Part shown: one piece after another, positions 36,556 to 49,700 of the stretch
Position numbering within the stretch: position 1 is the stretch's first letter
How the letters are laid out: every line of letters begins with the position of its first letter
Assembly (NCBI RefSeq): GCF_905220415.1
Contig: NC_059556.1
Coordinates: 5,344,501-5,408,500 of the forward strand
Direction: 5' to 3'
Origin: Colias croceus
Taxonomy: Eukaryota > Arthropoda > Insecta > Lepidoptera > Pieridae
Length of the DNA: 64,000 bases
The notes under the pieces: generated by a model
The model's input: only the letters and a program-made list of their open reading frames with translations
The model's database searches: none
Told to the model about the DNA's origin: nothing
Made by a program: the position numbers and the translations under genes

Positions 36556-37255
36556 TCTATACCAATTAAAATTGTATGTACCTATAAAGACGTATGACCA
36601 TAATATTATAATATAAATACTGTTAAAAATATAACTATGTCGTTATTATATTTTATAGACCATGATTTTTAGTTTTTTCTATTTTGAAAAATCCTGAATT
36701 TACAAACCAACGTGGTCACTCAACAGAAAGAGACAAAAAACATGACTGACGTCATTCTAGGTCATATTTTCTTGTTACAAGTTAATGGTCATAGTGCAAT
36801 CTCCAGTGTATTAGATATAAGCTTCTTGGGTATATCTAATACACTGGAGATTTCGGTATGAACATTTGACGTGTAACAAGAAAATTGTTGTGTTTTATCA
36901 CTTTCACACCTAACTTGGTATTGCCACTGTTAATACGAAGTTTTCCCAAGGCTACTATGTATGCCGTAATATTCTGTGCAAAAGGTTAGTTTTTGTACAT
37001 GAGTTTGTTGATAAATTGCCAACAACGTCATTCAGAAGCATTGTTGGATGAGACAATTATTATTTATGCTAAATAAAATAAGTATCTGGACCAATTATTA
37101 AAAAGCGATACTCCCTGATTATGGGTAGTTACCATAATAAAATTGTAGCAACTCTCACTTTGACAATATGGCATAAGTGTCAAAAAAATTGCGTCGCTTC
37201 GAATATTTAAGTTAATATTGTTGCGTATTTAATAAATATTTTGCGAATATAAATA

Positions 37256-37769
37256 ATGTATTGCATTGTGAAAAATTGCAGAAGTGTTTGGACACCAAAT
37301 TCTGGCATAGAATTTCACAGGCAAGTGTATATTTACATTATTTACAATATTCCTCAATACTCCTGCATTTACCTGTTTAGAATCATTTCAATGGCAAAAA
37401 TTGTAAAATTTTGCATCATTTTAGAAAGCAGTCATGTTAAATTTGTTATTTTCCTAATACTTTATCATTTTTCAACAAGTTTTCAATAAACAAAATTAAC
37501 AAGTAAGGTAACCATGATGACGAGTTTTTATGGATAGTGAAGAGAATATATTGTAATAACAATATTATGATGAAATTTAGAACACCATTTTCAAGATTTT
37601 TACTAGTAATGAAACAACACTCGACATCGGTATTGCACTCACATGTAGTTATAAGATTGTTCGTTTTTACATTGAAATTTATACTTTTTTAACTTACCTC
37701 ATATTTTTTTTTTTTAGGTATTTCAGCTTTCCAAAAAGTAAAATAAAAAGAAATATATGTGCCCATCAA
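37256..37769 (+). pseudogene. Truncated THAP-domain gene start (copy D)
   Basis: Exon 1 (37256-37320) begins MYCIVKNCRSVWTPNSGIEF. A GC-AG intron ends at 37726, and exon 2 reads FPKSKIKRNICAHQ. Both cysteines of the first zinc pair are kept. As in the other copies, the domain is cut short at the junction with the antisense fragment. Confidence 0.62.
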
Positions 37770-37777
37770 GGGTAAAA

Positions 37778-38062
37778 TTACTGAGGATTACGACCCAGAA
37801 AAAAATACCTTTTGAAAAATAAACTTTGTAAAGTTAGCTGAAATTTGTGCAAGGCGTTTATTATAAACAGTTTTTCTTTGATGATTTTGGCTTGAAATTG
37901 ACCCGTCGAAGCAACGCGTTTAAAAAGAAGATCTGAGTAGCTTACAATTTGGTAAAGAGCATCTGATGCAAAACACAACTTTCCTCTATTTACAAAGGAT
38001 GTTAATGCTATATATCGGTTCATATCCAAGCTTTGTAGCCAAGAGTTATTTAAAACTATCAT
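37778..38062 (-). pseudogene. P-type transposase tail fragment (copy D)
   Basis: A 94-codon frame nearly identical to those in copies A and C, with one added codon in KLFIINALHKF. It is oriented against the THAP exons. Confidence 0.5.
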
Positions 38063-38372
38063 TCTATACTAATTAAAATTGTATGTACCTATAAAGTATA
38101 GTAGTAGTAATATTATAATATAATTAATACTGTTAAAAATATATGTCGTTATTATTTATAGACCATGATTTTTAGTTTTTTCTATTTCGAAAAGTCCTGA
38201 ATATACAAACCAGTGTGGTCACCCACAGAAAGAGACAAAAAACAACACTGACGTCATTCAAGGTTATATTTTCTTGTGACAAGTCAATGGTCATAGTGCA
38301 ATCTCCAGTGTATTAGATATAAGCTTCTTGGCCACGGTACATCTAGGCTGCATATACGCTGTGTACCACAAA

Positions 38373-38409
38373 ACATATAAAGAGGTTACTTATAAACCTC
38401 TTTATATGT
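38373..38409. repeat. Short perfect hairpin
   Basis: ACATATAAAGAGGTT pairs with AACCTCTTTATATGT around a 7-base loop. It lies just beyond the right border of copy D. It may be the centre of an old MITE. The stem is short for a microRNA precursor. Confidence 0.6.
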
Positions 38410-38513
38410 TCTGTGCTGTGTACACTGCATATATTTTATGTTTTGTGATAGTAAGAAATACATAATCATAAATTCCATTCCATCTATACTATATATCATG
38501 TAACACATAGTAC

Positions 38514-38899
38514 ATATATAATATTATAAAGCTGAAAAGTTTGTTGTTTGAACGCGCTAATCTCAGGAAATACAGGTCCGAACAAACTTTTCAGCTAAAA
38601 TTATAAATGCGAAAGTAACTCTGTCTGTCTGTTACTCAATCAAGCCTTAGCTACTTAACCAATTTTCATGAAATTTGGTATGGAGATATTTTGACACCCC
38701 AGAAAGGACAAATGCTACTTTTTATGCCGGCAAAATGACGCAATCCCGGAAATCCCACGGGGACGGGAACTATGCGGGTTTTTCTTTGACTGCGCGGGCG
38801 AAGCCGCGGGCGGAAACCTAGTTAATTATAATTTATATCATCACGCCAAGACCGACAGGAGCGGAGCACTGCGAGTAAAACGGCGGGGCACAGCTAGTT
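38514..38899 (-). repeat. Family 1 repeat interrupted by a family 2 repeat
   Basis: The tail side of a family 1 copy is at 38514-38580 (gaacgcgctaatctcagg) and its head side near 38836-38899 (cacgccaagaccgacaggag to cacagctagtta). Between them, 38597-38822 is a reverse family 2 copy (aactctgtctgtctgttact to gggcggaaacctag). Family 2 therefore jumped into family 1 here. Confidence 0.75.
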
Positions 38900-39057
38900 A
38901 CTATATACCAATTACGTCCAGGATTCTATTAATCAACCAGGTATCTTTCAATTACATAAATCTCCAAAAATGAGGTTTTCTACACGTCATTCGGTTGTTA
39001 GGCGTTTGCTTGATTGATTTTCCTGTTATATTTATGTCGAGAGCTCTAGATATGAAC

Positions 39058-39222
39058 TAAGAGCCAGCGCGCACGAGCAACTTTGTCTCTGCAACTATTT
39101 TGTCTTTCCCAGCCATGGGCTAGTATGAAAGAGCGCGCACGTAGCGACGCAACTCCCCATACAATTGATGGGAGAGACAAAATAGTTGCGGAGACAAAGT
39201 TGCTCGTGCGCGCTGGCTCTTA
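39058..39222. mobile_element. MITE with 53-bp inverted ends
   Basis: The element 39060-39220 (161 bp) is bounded by TA (39058-39059, 39221-39222). The ends AGAGCCAGCGCGCACGAGC match in inverse over about 53 bp with few mismatches. There is no coding content. The TA target fits a Tc1/mariner-type or similar source. Confidence 0.8.
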
Positions 39223-40639
39223 TAGATAGAGTTCAAGTTAAAATTACTAAACACAATTTAGTATAAAAACAAATACCATTTAAAGAGTGCAATTACGATG
39301 CCAACTGAATGTTTGATTAAATCGTCTTCAAGTTGACAATATTTACATGGGCACTGGGGTGGCTAATGCGATTCCGACACCGCGTCATCCAATCAACAGC
39401 TTAGGGTTACGTAAATACGCGTGCTCTCTTCACCACAAAAATCTGCCTCCAGGCTGCCACTCGAGACAAACTGATTGCCTTTTTTATCGCCTTGCTGAAC
39501 ACTGAATACCGTTTTATTTTATTATACTATTTGTATCTATCTATCTTATTTTACGATTGCAATCGCTACGAATGATATGAATAGTGATAATAGTATTTTT
39601 ATTAGAACTTTATTACGCATCGAAATATTATAATAGTCTATTTAGTTTAGTTTGTACACAGATTATAAATTGCTATCGCGTTATTTGAAAAATATTTTCC
39701 TTTAACGTTGAAGAAATTTCAAAAATCTAAAAGTACCTAAGTATATCCCGCCATTTTAGTGACCTCTTTGCTTGTTACCTTTTACCGTGGTTGCCTGGTA
39801 GAGATCACTACTTAGTGATAAGGCCGCCAAGTTAATTGTACTCTGTTTTTAGATGTAATTAATTCTAAGGTTTCCTATTTGTACAATTAATTAAGTGTAA
39901 ATAAAAATAAATATATCCGTCGAAAAGACTTAAATTTCGAAATAGTATGTTAATTTTATATAATTTCCTATTATATTATATACTTTTAGTATCAAAAAGC
40001 ATATAAGTCCTACCCAGAGCAGGTGGCATATCGTTTATTTCATATTTGTATTCTATATTGTGATTCAAGCATAGCAAATCAATATTTTTTCAATTACCTT
40101 CGCAAAATCACAATCAAGGGCAGGTTGTGCTTAATGCTATAAGATATTAGAATTATACGAAAATAATTTACAAGCACTTATTACTATCTGGCAAAATTTT
40201 CCTTCGATACGTCCCACGGTGTGACCACTTGACTAGCTTTGAGCTATTACGGCCTACGCCCTGACTAAGTGAGTCTTATATTTTAGAAAAATACATCATA
40301 GGGTCATTATATCTACTAATAAAATATAAATATGTTCATTTAAGATGAAACGTTAACAACGTAGGTATACCATTGGGTGTACCTAAGTATATGTTTTCGA
40401 TTTTATTTGAAAGGTTTATGAAAGATTGCTCTGATATTTAAAAACATCTTTAATGTCTTCAGACAATCATGCAATGTGGAATGAAGAACAAATCAAAATC
40501 ACATGGAAAGCTAAATTTAATAAAAATATCAAACCCATGGAGAAAAGAATATAACAAAAAGCTCAAGTCACATTGAAACCTAAATTCATCAAAAAGCTTT
40601 TACATTACACATAGGTAAATCTAAATTTAACGAAAAGCT
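39223..40639. other. AT-rich intergenic stretch
   Basis: No gene or clear repeat was recognised. Confidence 0.4.
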
Positions 40640-40860
40640 CTACTAATGTTAAATAATGAAAGTTTGATAGAATGAATGTTTGTTTGTTATTAATTTACGC
40701 GTAAATCACTGAACGGATTTTGATGATACTTTACAGTGACCTAGCTTAATATTTAGAATATTGTATATAATATGAGATATAGAAATAGGTTCCTGATTTA
40801 AATGTGGGTTTTTCGTAAGTTTACTTGCTGCTCGCGGTCTAGCCCGCGTAATCAAATAAA
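40640..40860 (-). repeat. Short interspersed repeat, family 4
   Basis: Reverse-oriented element running from tactaatgttaaataatgaa through 'cactgaacggattttgatga' to 'gcggtctagcccgcg'. The layout is like families 1-3. A single, rather worn copy. Confidence 0.55.
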
Positions 40861-42982
40861 ATACAATCTACATATATACAGAAACAAAAATCATATCATA
40901 AAATCATAACTTTGTGAATATGACAAAGAAAGTAAAAAAATAACAAAAAACTCACTCTCGCATTTATAATATTACCTAGTACGAATGGATCACGATCAGT
41001 TATTATTTAGATCATGTTTATCGCAGAGTCCTCAATGGAGTGTTTACTTCTCCAAGGGATCTTAGTTTATGTACTCCTAATAATAAATATTGCTGTAAAG
41101 TTTAAACTGAAGTACGACCCTGTGAACATCGTTTATCGCTTCGCTGTCTGGTCTCGTGAACTTGACGGCTTGTTACTCTCTCGACTCTATACTTATAAAG
41201 AAAATTCGTTTACATAAAACGTTGAACGTTCCCATTATTAGAAGCTTGTTGTTCCACTCTGAAACAAGAACATTGATGCTTCAATTAAACTAAATTATAG
41301 GCTCCATTGCTTTTGACAAAATTGTTATTTTTTTACAATGTTGTTCGAAAATGTTTCATTTTTTATTATTTTTCTCTATAATTCAACTGTAGAAGGATAT
41401 TGTTGAAATACTAGGTTAATATAATATTTTTCATATTAAAAAAAATTTAATCATTATTTAAGATATCTTCTATTCTTAAAATATCTCAAAAATGTTTGTT
41501 CTTTGTCTTGTTTTTTCCGTTTTTGAAAAAAGTATGAAAATATAAATAAATTATCAATATTCGGTATGAATTATTGAGTCTATCCGTAATTAGAGATGAA
41601 AGCAATTCAAAGAAATGTACCTCTTCAATTACTTACAGTAGTTACAGTGGGGATGAAACATAATTTGGAACTTAGTCCTCTATAGAAAGTATTACTTACT
41701 GTCTCTATAGATCAAATTGCATAATTTTAAGCAATTCATAATTATCCCATTTCACGGCTATTTAAGTCTCCTTTTGCTGAATGGATTTAGGATCATTAAA
41801 ATACATCATATAATTACCAAGCATACAACACTTTGTGACATTACCTATATAGATACAAATAGATTAATTTATATATTAAATATTTCAATGGTAACTAAGT
41901 ATTACATTTAACTCCAAATACCTCTTTCGTTTATTTAGTCAAGATTTCTTTATCAAATATTATAGATTAAGAATCTGCTTTGTATTCTGTATTGAAAACG
42001 AATATAATGCATACAGAGTTACAATGGAAATTAATATTTTTATATGAGTAGTAATGATGTAATAATTCTATCAAATAGGATATGATTCAAGTACCTACCT
42101 ACCTACGCAAGAATATAAGTCCCCTAGTTTCTAGGTAAAATTAGATTGAATGTTTTCATGTTTAGCAGAATATTTCGAATAATTATTATTAATACTTATT
42201 TCTGTTCCCAGACAAATTCTATCTATTAAATAGAATTTTCTGTTACCTGCCAAACTTAATCAATCTTGTTATCTGGCTTCACGATTCAATTATGCGCCTG
42301 AATGGAAAATCGCTTGAAAATAATATAAATCAACATCAAAGTAAAGATTTAATAAGCATGAAACCATCAATCATCCCCTTCCTGTTGCAGACGTTAGATT
42401 CGCACGAACCATTAAGATAAAATTTACATTAACATCCTATTAAATATAATTTGACACATTAAAATCTTTATCAGTATATTTAATCATAAACAACATAATA
42501 TCTATACCAAGAAGCTTATAATCTATACCTATATTCTCAATGGCATGCATAGTCGAGATGAAATGGTAGGCTCTATACGTGTAAAATATTGTAATTTTGG
42601 GTCTTTTGATACTATTAATTACCAAGAAGCATTGAAAGCTAATGTATTTAGTAAATTTTGTAATTTTTAAGCTAATGGCGCAAAAATCTATTAATAAATT
42701 TTCTTCCTTGGCATGCGCTACGTAAACTTCGTAGATAAGGTACCAGTTTTTCTTGTGCACTTAAAGTAGAAATGAAGTCGGTTAAAAATGTAGGCCATTT
42801 TAATTAACATTATTAACACCCAATATTATAAAACTAACGCTAAAAAAACTCGGAAAGAATTTATGATACACCCTTCATTTGTATATATATGATACAACCA
42901 GATACAACACACAAACAATTAGACTCGGAGTCAAAGTGTTACAATTAATTTTACGCACATAAGTATGTATTTACCGAAGTGC
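40861..42982. other. AT-rich intergenic stretch
   Basis: The only item noticed is CAAGAAGCTTATAATCTATAC at 42508, which resembles the outer end of the P-like elements. Short open frames look random. Confidence 0.4.
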
Positions 42983-43077
42983 GAAATATGAACTCGTCGG
43001 CACCACGCAAACGAGTCGGGGAGTCCGCTTCCTGCACTCGATTAATCTGTCAGTAAACAATAACCCGACGGATCGAT
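42983..43077. promoter_or_regulatory. Conserved non-coding element, copy 1
   Basis: From gaaatatgaactcgtc to ggatcgat, this 95-bp stretch recurs at 50551-50641. The last 47 bases (43031-43077) are identical in both copies. That core holds ATTAATCTG (a TAATCT site of the type bound by Otd/Bicoid-class homeodomains) and GTAAACAA, a forkhead consensus. Neither copy has an open frame or transposon ends. Binding is inferred from motifs only. Confidence 0.55.
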
Positions 43078-46000
43078 TAATAACTAACGTGGTTAGATTT
43101 GTTTATTTTTTTTTAACTATTATTTTGATTTTCAATTCCTGCAACAAACAGCTTTCAAACGAGCTCGATAAGAAGTGTTTTAAATGATGGTTATCCACCT
43201 TTACGTTGAATATTCTAAATTCTTACATTATAAAAGGTTATCGAGCAGAGATGCATTGATTCATGATTTGGCTATATTAAATGGATTATTTCATTTGGTA
43301 GAGTTTAGTATTTACATTTAGATTACCTAATTCTTAACTATAATCTCATCTACTTTTCAAGACTGTTTCAATTTTCAATTTTTTTGTATTAATGCAGCAT
43401 AGTACTTAGTAAATAATAAACCGAATTAGATGAAGATTATAGTTTGATATTTAATATTATGTAGGGCAAAGACATAAATATACTTAATAGTCTGCAACGC
43501 ATGTCGCCTACATAAGCGACAGGTTGTCCGTGTACATTATCATTTCCTTAAGTAATGGCACTATTCCAAATACTTGCTAATGGTATTTATGTTAGATATA
43601 CGTGACAGTCTAATTAAATTCTAGCGTGTATGTGAACGTTTAAGCTAATTAAATAGAAGGCACCAAAAAAGTTACGAGTCTAGTAAGACCGAATCTATCT
43701 ATCTATCGAAACTATCGAGCTTCTCCATAAAGATAAATCTGTGTGCCACTACAATATTATGTTATCCCCGCTTCATAAATCGTACTTGACCAACTCATAC
43801 TTTATGAGTGAGGATTATTATTGAACGGATATTTTGGTATAGTTACGAAGGAGGTAAACATTATAAATATAATCGTGCGATAGCATTTTAACCAAGAAAT
43901 CTGGGATACGGTTTCCAGGGAGTTTAGTGGATTGACAGGTAAAAGGCTGTTTACTGTAATTTTGAAGAAAAATTATTAATGAGCCTTGAGGGATAAATGT
44001 TTGTCATAATTTGATTAATTTTCAGTTTGGTCATTGATCTGGCTAAGCTTAGTTATTAAACCAACCACATAATAGCTAACAAATACCTGTACATATTTCA
44101 TACTCTATTCAAATTTTGTATAACAAAGTAATTTTAAGCGATGACCTCGTTCGCAAGGTTTGAATAATAATAATTGCATCAGCACGTGTGGGTAGCTTTC
44201 CCGCATCATTTAATCAAAACTTCATGAAACTAATATTGTATAAATGAAATATGCCTAACTTTTCATCAAGCTATTGGCTATAATATTATTCAAAACTAAA
44301 CGCGTAAAATATAAAATATATTTATACAAAAAAGATAACAATAGGTACGTTTACATTATTTATCACATTAATGAATCTGTCACTTCAATTACTCCCAAAG
44401 GGATGATTTCGTAGTATGTTTATTTAATTAATATTTATAGGTAGGTTATTGACTTTCATGTATGTAGGTATATATTATGTTTATAACCCTACGGTAAAGT
44501 AAATATCAGCTCCAACCGTCTGAAACATGAGCCAAAGTCTGTGATTTTGAATAGGTTCATCTCGTTGAAATATCAGCGTATAAACGGAGGGATATTGCGA
44601 AGGAAAGTGGTGTAAGTGTAGCCAGAAACCCCGGGAAACTCAATTCAAGTTCGTTGCTATCCACAGACAGATACGTTTGTTGATATATGCTTCAATATGA
44701 AACGGTTTGGGTTATATTTTTACCGAACTTTTCTCAATATTAAATGTCTGCACTGTCTAGCTTTTAGTATTCGAGTAAACCTATTTTATAAATAAAATAA
44801 TTTATATTTCTACGATCATATGCAATAATTATATTTGATAAGTAAGCCCCGCAAATATCCCCCTGCAGATTATACTGTAGGTATGATTCTACGTCTCAAT
44901 TTGATTCATTAGTTTTTCAAACGGAGGATTCATTATTCAAACGGAGCAACCGTTTGAGACTCGAGGAATTATATGTTCATTTCAACATACTTTTTCCCTT
45001 GCAAGATACTTTATTAATATTATTTATCATACAAGGTTTCGTTCGTCCGATGCCTGCAACTTCCATACGATGCACCTACGCCTTTCGTTCGTTCAACCCA
45101 TATCTCCAACCGTTTATCGGCATACTTTGAAAGATGTAAATCTAAATTAAGTAGGTAGATAAATCAGCACAAACCGTTTGTAATAACTGCATTTATTGAC
45201 AATTTATGTTGACATATTTATACCTATGTACCTCTATATATTCTGTTTCCTCTAAAAGTGTCTCGATTCCTTTTTTTTTATGCTGGTATTTCTTTGTTTG
45301 AAAAAATGTGAACTATTTTGTTTTAATAATAAGTACTTAAGCAATTTTCCGTCGATTCCATTTCACTTTATGTGAAGCACATAAAACATATTAAATGATG
45401 AACAGATGTAGGTTACATTGTAGGTTGCCGTTATATCACGTGTTCGTACGTGTAATACCGAGGAATTAGTCCAGGTACACAATAATTGAAACCAGCCAGT
45501 GCTTGCTACGCTATAACGATGCAAACTGCTTCTCGGATACAATGCAATAAGCTTTGGTAAATTACCCAACAATTTGAAGCACTAATATTGAACTTACTTG
45601 GAAAGTATGGCAATAAATGTAAAGTCTAATCAAATGTACCAATTATGTGAAATACAATATGTAGGGTTGATTTATATAGGTATTTCACTTGATTCGCTAT
45701 ATTCTAGGAATATAGATTTGGTGAAATAGCCGTCTAGCCTCTGTAAAATCATAGACCAATTTTCATTAATCAAACCCGTTAGATTAGTTTATCCCTTAAA
45801 ACTTGGGTAAAATAAAGGATTAAATAATTAAAACTTTTAGTTTAATGTCTGTAATGATACCTACATACATTGTATTATACAAAAACGTTTCATGCGCACA
45901 CTCTACCTTATTTCAGTTCAATTAAATGTAGAAAAACTTTTAAATGAGATTCGTTTAATGCTGGATAACTGCCATTTCAACGAAATACAACGATTCAGAA

Positions 46001-46555
46001 GTAGGTCAGGTTAACGTTCTCGCCAGAGCATATTATTGTTTCATAAAGAAGTCTTAGTATTCAGCAGAGGTCAACAGAAGCAAGCGTTGGTTTAAGTTTT
46101 AACGTGGCAACTTGTCTAAAACATGCAAGCCGCTTTCAGACAACTTGGTCTGCTTAATGCACTCCACTAACTTCACAGTCTGTAAAACTCGAACTATTGC
46201 CTCGCCTAGCTTTTTCTTGTTACGGAATTATTGAACCAGCAGATATTAATGTTGACTTCACAATTCGTGCAGTATTTCAGTGAATTTATTTATTGTGGTT
46301 TAGTTCGGTGTTTACGGTACGCACGGTACTCACGGTACTCTTTTAACAAAGAGGTAAAAATAAAATATCGACCTAAAACCTACCGAATATTCATAAAAGT
46401 AAAACAAGCTGTTTTCTAGCAGGTTTGTTAGAAAATAATATACATATTATACAATACCTATATTCGGGTTTAGCCCTATAAAATATAATAAGTTTTAGTC
46501 TCATCTTCATGAAACGAGCTTATAAGTACATTTATTTCTCAGAAAACAGAACACA
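43078..46555. other. AT-rich intergenic stretch
   Basis: No gene or repeat was recognised. Confidence 0.4.
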
Positions 46556-46760
46556 TATCTATATATATATAAAACTCAAAGGTGACTGATATAGTGATCT
46601 ATCAACGCACAGCCCAAACCACTGGACGTATCGGGCTGAAATTTGGCATGCAGGTAGATGTCATAACGTAGGCGTCCCCTAAGAAAGGATTTCCCGAAAT
46701 TCTTGCGGGAACGGGGAAAAACGGGGATGCATGTACAAAGTCGTGGGCGGAAGCTAGTAG
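46556..46760 (-). repeat. Short interspersed repeat, family 3
   Basis: Reverse-oriented copy of a type I recognise as common in lepidopteran DNA, with the blocks 'gggctgaaatttggcatgca', 'acgtaggcgtcccctaagaa' and 'cgtgggcggaagctagta'. An open frame read through it is not a gene. Confidence 0.75.
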
Positions 46761-49700
46761 AGAATATTCATGCACGAAGGTTATTATGTAACATGAGATG
46801 CTCACATCAGGCAAAAAATACGTATATCGATGAATGCTGAAAATAAACATCATATATATTTTTAATTTTACCAATATGTCCACAAACATGGTATGGCATA
46901 TATTAACACACCACTGAATGCATAATGTTATTTATAAACTGAAAAAGAACGTATTTCTGTATGTTGTGTGTATTTTAACATAAGAAACAAAGAATGAACT
47001 AACAATGGGTAGAATCATTGGCAGGATCAGAATATAAAATATCAACAAAGGCGTGTTTTCGTGTTCATATGAAAACCAGTGATCCTCTAAACGTGGGAAT
47101 AACAAACAATATCTTTATAACCTTCTTAGTGTTCCATAAAGAAAAAATCATACGGAACTTAGAATTGTATCATATCAAGATCATATTCATTTCGAACCGA
47201 ATTATATTAATATTATATTATTATAGTACAAACTTTGGTCGTATCCAATTACTTGGAGACATATTCAATTGATCTGCAAGATATCAAATTTACATTGATC
47301 TCTTGGTTTGGTCAATTACATTTGGATGGTGTGTATATTCAATAAACAGGAAAACATTGCTTAAATATTGATTTTTATTATTAAAATCCTGATCCCATAT
47401 AATGTTTGAAGCTGCGGGTGCTGTAGAATATTCCAAGTATAATATATACCTATGTACTTATCACAATATAAAAATTTTCCAGTGAGTTATGACCATTCAT
47501 TTGAAGCTTGGTAAAAGATTACTGAAAACAACCCTTTGATTACCGAACCAAGACCGAACCCTAAGTATTAACAGGGGGCAAAGTGTAATATTATGTCCTC
47601 GCTGTAATAGCCCATAATGTTTCTCCTAGGTTATTATTGTTTATATATGATTTAAGTATTTGTAATATTAGGTAATATCTAAAATTGGTTGTTAAATCAA
47701 GTAAACATACAATGATATTTAATTTAAAATTATGAATACTATTACAAATTACAATGTACCAGGAAGTAATTGTTACTGGTTTTGCATTGTAACTTAACCT
47801 GTAACCTCCTGAACGAAACCTTATTTGACAAAGCGTTACGCCTCTGTTTCCGGAATTTGTAACAGATAATTTTACGTCTGTTGTTTACCTTTATCTGAAG
47901 GACAAAACAAACATATTAGTTATTATATAGCTGAGTAATAAATTTCGCGGGCTCAACAGTATACGAGCCATGTCAAAATAGGGGCTTTAATATATTTTCT
48001 CATTACCAGGTAGCATCAGTGAAGCATCCCGTTGAAACAAAATATGTTTGACATGTGACATGCGACCGGCGTAATAGATTATAACTAGCATCAATGAGGG
48101 CTGAGTGATGAGTCCCAGTGGCGGGTGCCTTTATAGGAAATGATAATTAATTATTGATCATCTTAATATGTTTTTGCATCGTATATAGTTATTTCCTTTA
48201 ATACATTTTGATTCCAATAACATATCTTCACTCTTTATATTATTTTTCGTATCTTATCGGAAGTTTAGTTGTTTGAAATGATTATTTTTAGCTATACGGT
48301 CTGCCTTATAAGCAAAAGATAATCATCCCAAAAGTTCGTAACAATTAGTATCTGGTATTGTAAATAAATCAGGATCTCAAAAGTTTTAAGACAAATATTT
48401 GAACTTTCTTATTGGTTGCGGGATTTCGGTTCCACGTTTTACCGAAGTTAATCGAACTTGAATTTGGCTTTGAAATTCAATTATTTCCCTGAAAGGAATC
48501 TCGGTTTAAATATAAATCAAGGTAAGTATAGAATTTATAATCTCGAATCATATATGAGTTTCTCAGAAATCACGTAGAGACTTGGTAGAGACACTGTTAT
48601 ATTGAGTGTCTATTTCTCCATTATTATTATTTTATTACTTACGTACCTTCATCTGTTCATGGATAAATTTTGTCATATTCATATAAATTATAATAATATT
48701 ACATTATTATTAATATCAACATCGTCGCTATCATTTAAGTAGTTAAAAGGAGTTCCGAATTCAAAATCATCGACCATATTTTACAAACGTTAAATGAATA
48801 AATACATATTTCGCAATATCGAACCGTAAAACGTTAAAATCGCTATATCTGTAGGGAGTTAGAACAATAACGACCGACATAACTCACATTCGATTCGACA
48901 TGGAAACGTATCGTAAATTTGCCTAGATGAATGACATCTGTTTTCGATAATGTTACCCTTTTTATCAGTCCCCTGTCCCTACATCAATGTGACAGAATCC
49001 TGAAATACCAAGTTCTTATTGCGACCGAACAAGGGGTAATATGGGTTTGTTATCAAATGAATTGCTACAAATTCTGTGAACAGGATTACGGCTTACATGG
49101 TTTTTGTACAACTATTTGATGTTCACTAGGATTTAATTTAATTATTTATAAAAGGGTTCAATGTGTTCTGCCTCTGACAGCCGCCATATTAAATTCATAG
49201 TCAGATTTAAATTTATAGAAATGTCTTAGGTGTTATATCACAGTTATACGTGATAATTTGATTCGAGCATACATTTTTAATAACAGTGATCAAATAAAAA
49301 TACGGTTCTAGTCTAACAATTAATGATATTTCACTAATAGAGCGTAAAGTGTACTTATAATTATTAATGATATAGGTATGCACTTTGTAGATGCTCCATT
49401 CCTAACAACGTAAAAATAGCTCAACACAGAAACATCCCTATTAGGAAATACAAATTGTTTAACTTTTCTTAGTAGGTATATAGGCAAAACCGCAATATAT
49501 TTTTATAAAGGTATTTCATAAAATCTTTTTTCCTGTTAACTACATTGAATTGTTCTTGTAATATTTTTTCTTTCGGCCCTCAAACTTTGTGGGCCTCCCA
49601 ACGGCGATATTCATGTTATCGTTGCTCAGAGGAGACGCAATTCGCTTGGAAAATAACCATTTAAAGTCTTTTGTTTACTCCAAATAACTTACTTAGGTAT

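Larger units (their letters stand above)
31546..36836. mobile_element. P-element-like transposon, copy B/C, second layer
   Basis: Copy B/C runs 31554-36828 and is flanked by the 8-bp duplication GGTATATC (31546-31553, 36829-36836), which lies inside the left end of copy D. Its own sequence is 31554-32514 plus 36277-36828, about 1513 bp. The two parts are separated by a 3.76-kb Tc1-like element inserted at a TA at the internal junction between THAP exon 2 and the transposase tail. Confidence 0.88.
31527..38338. mobile_element. P-element-like transposon, copy D, outermost layer of the nest
   Basis: Copy D starts at 31535 and ends at 38330, with the 8-bp duplication GCCACGGT on both sides (31527-31534, 38331-38338). 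Only 31535-31553 and 36837-38330 are its own sequence, together 1513 bp including one copy of the inner duplication, against 1512 bp for copy A. Its left inverted end has been split after 19 bases by copy B/C. Its left end carries four extra bases (GGTA) compared with its right end. Confidence 0.88.

Noticed and set aside
38373..38409. Hairpin as a microRNA precursor
   Set aside because: The 15-bp stem with a 7-base loop is too short, and the surroundings are transposon debris.
46602..46889. A 95-codon minus-strand frame
   Set aside because: It is read through a family 3 repeat, with random sequence beyond.
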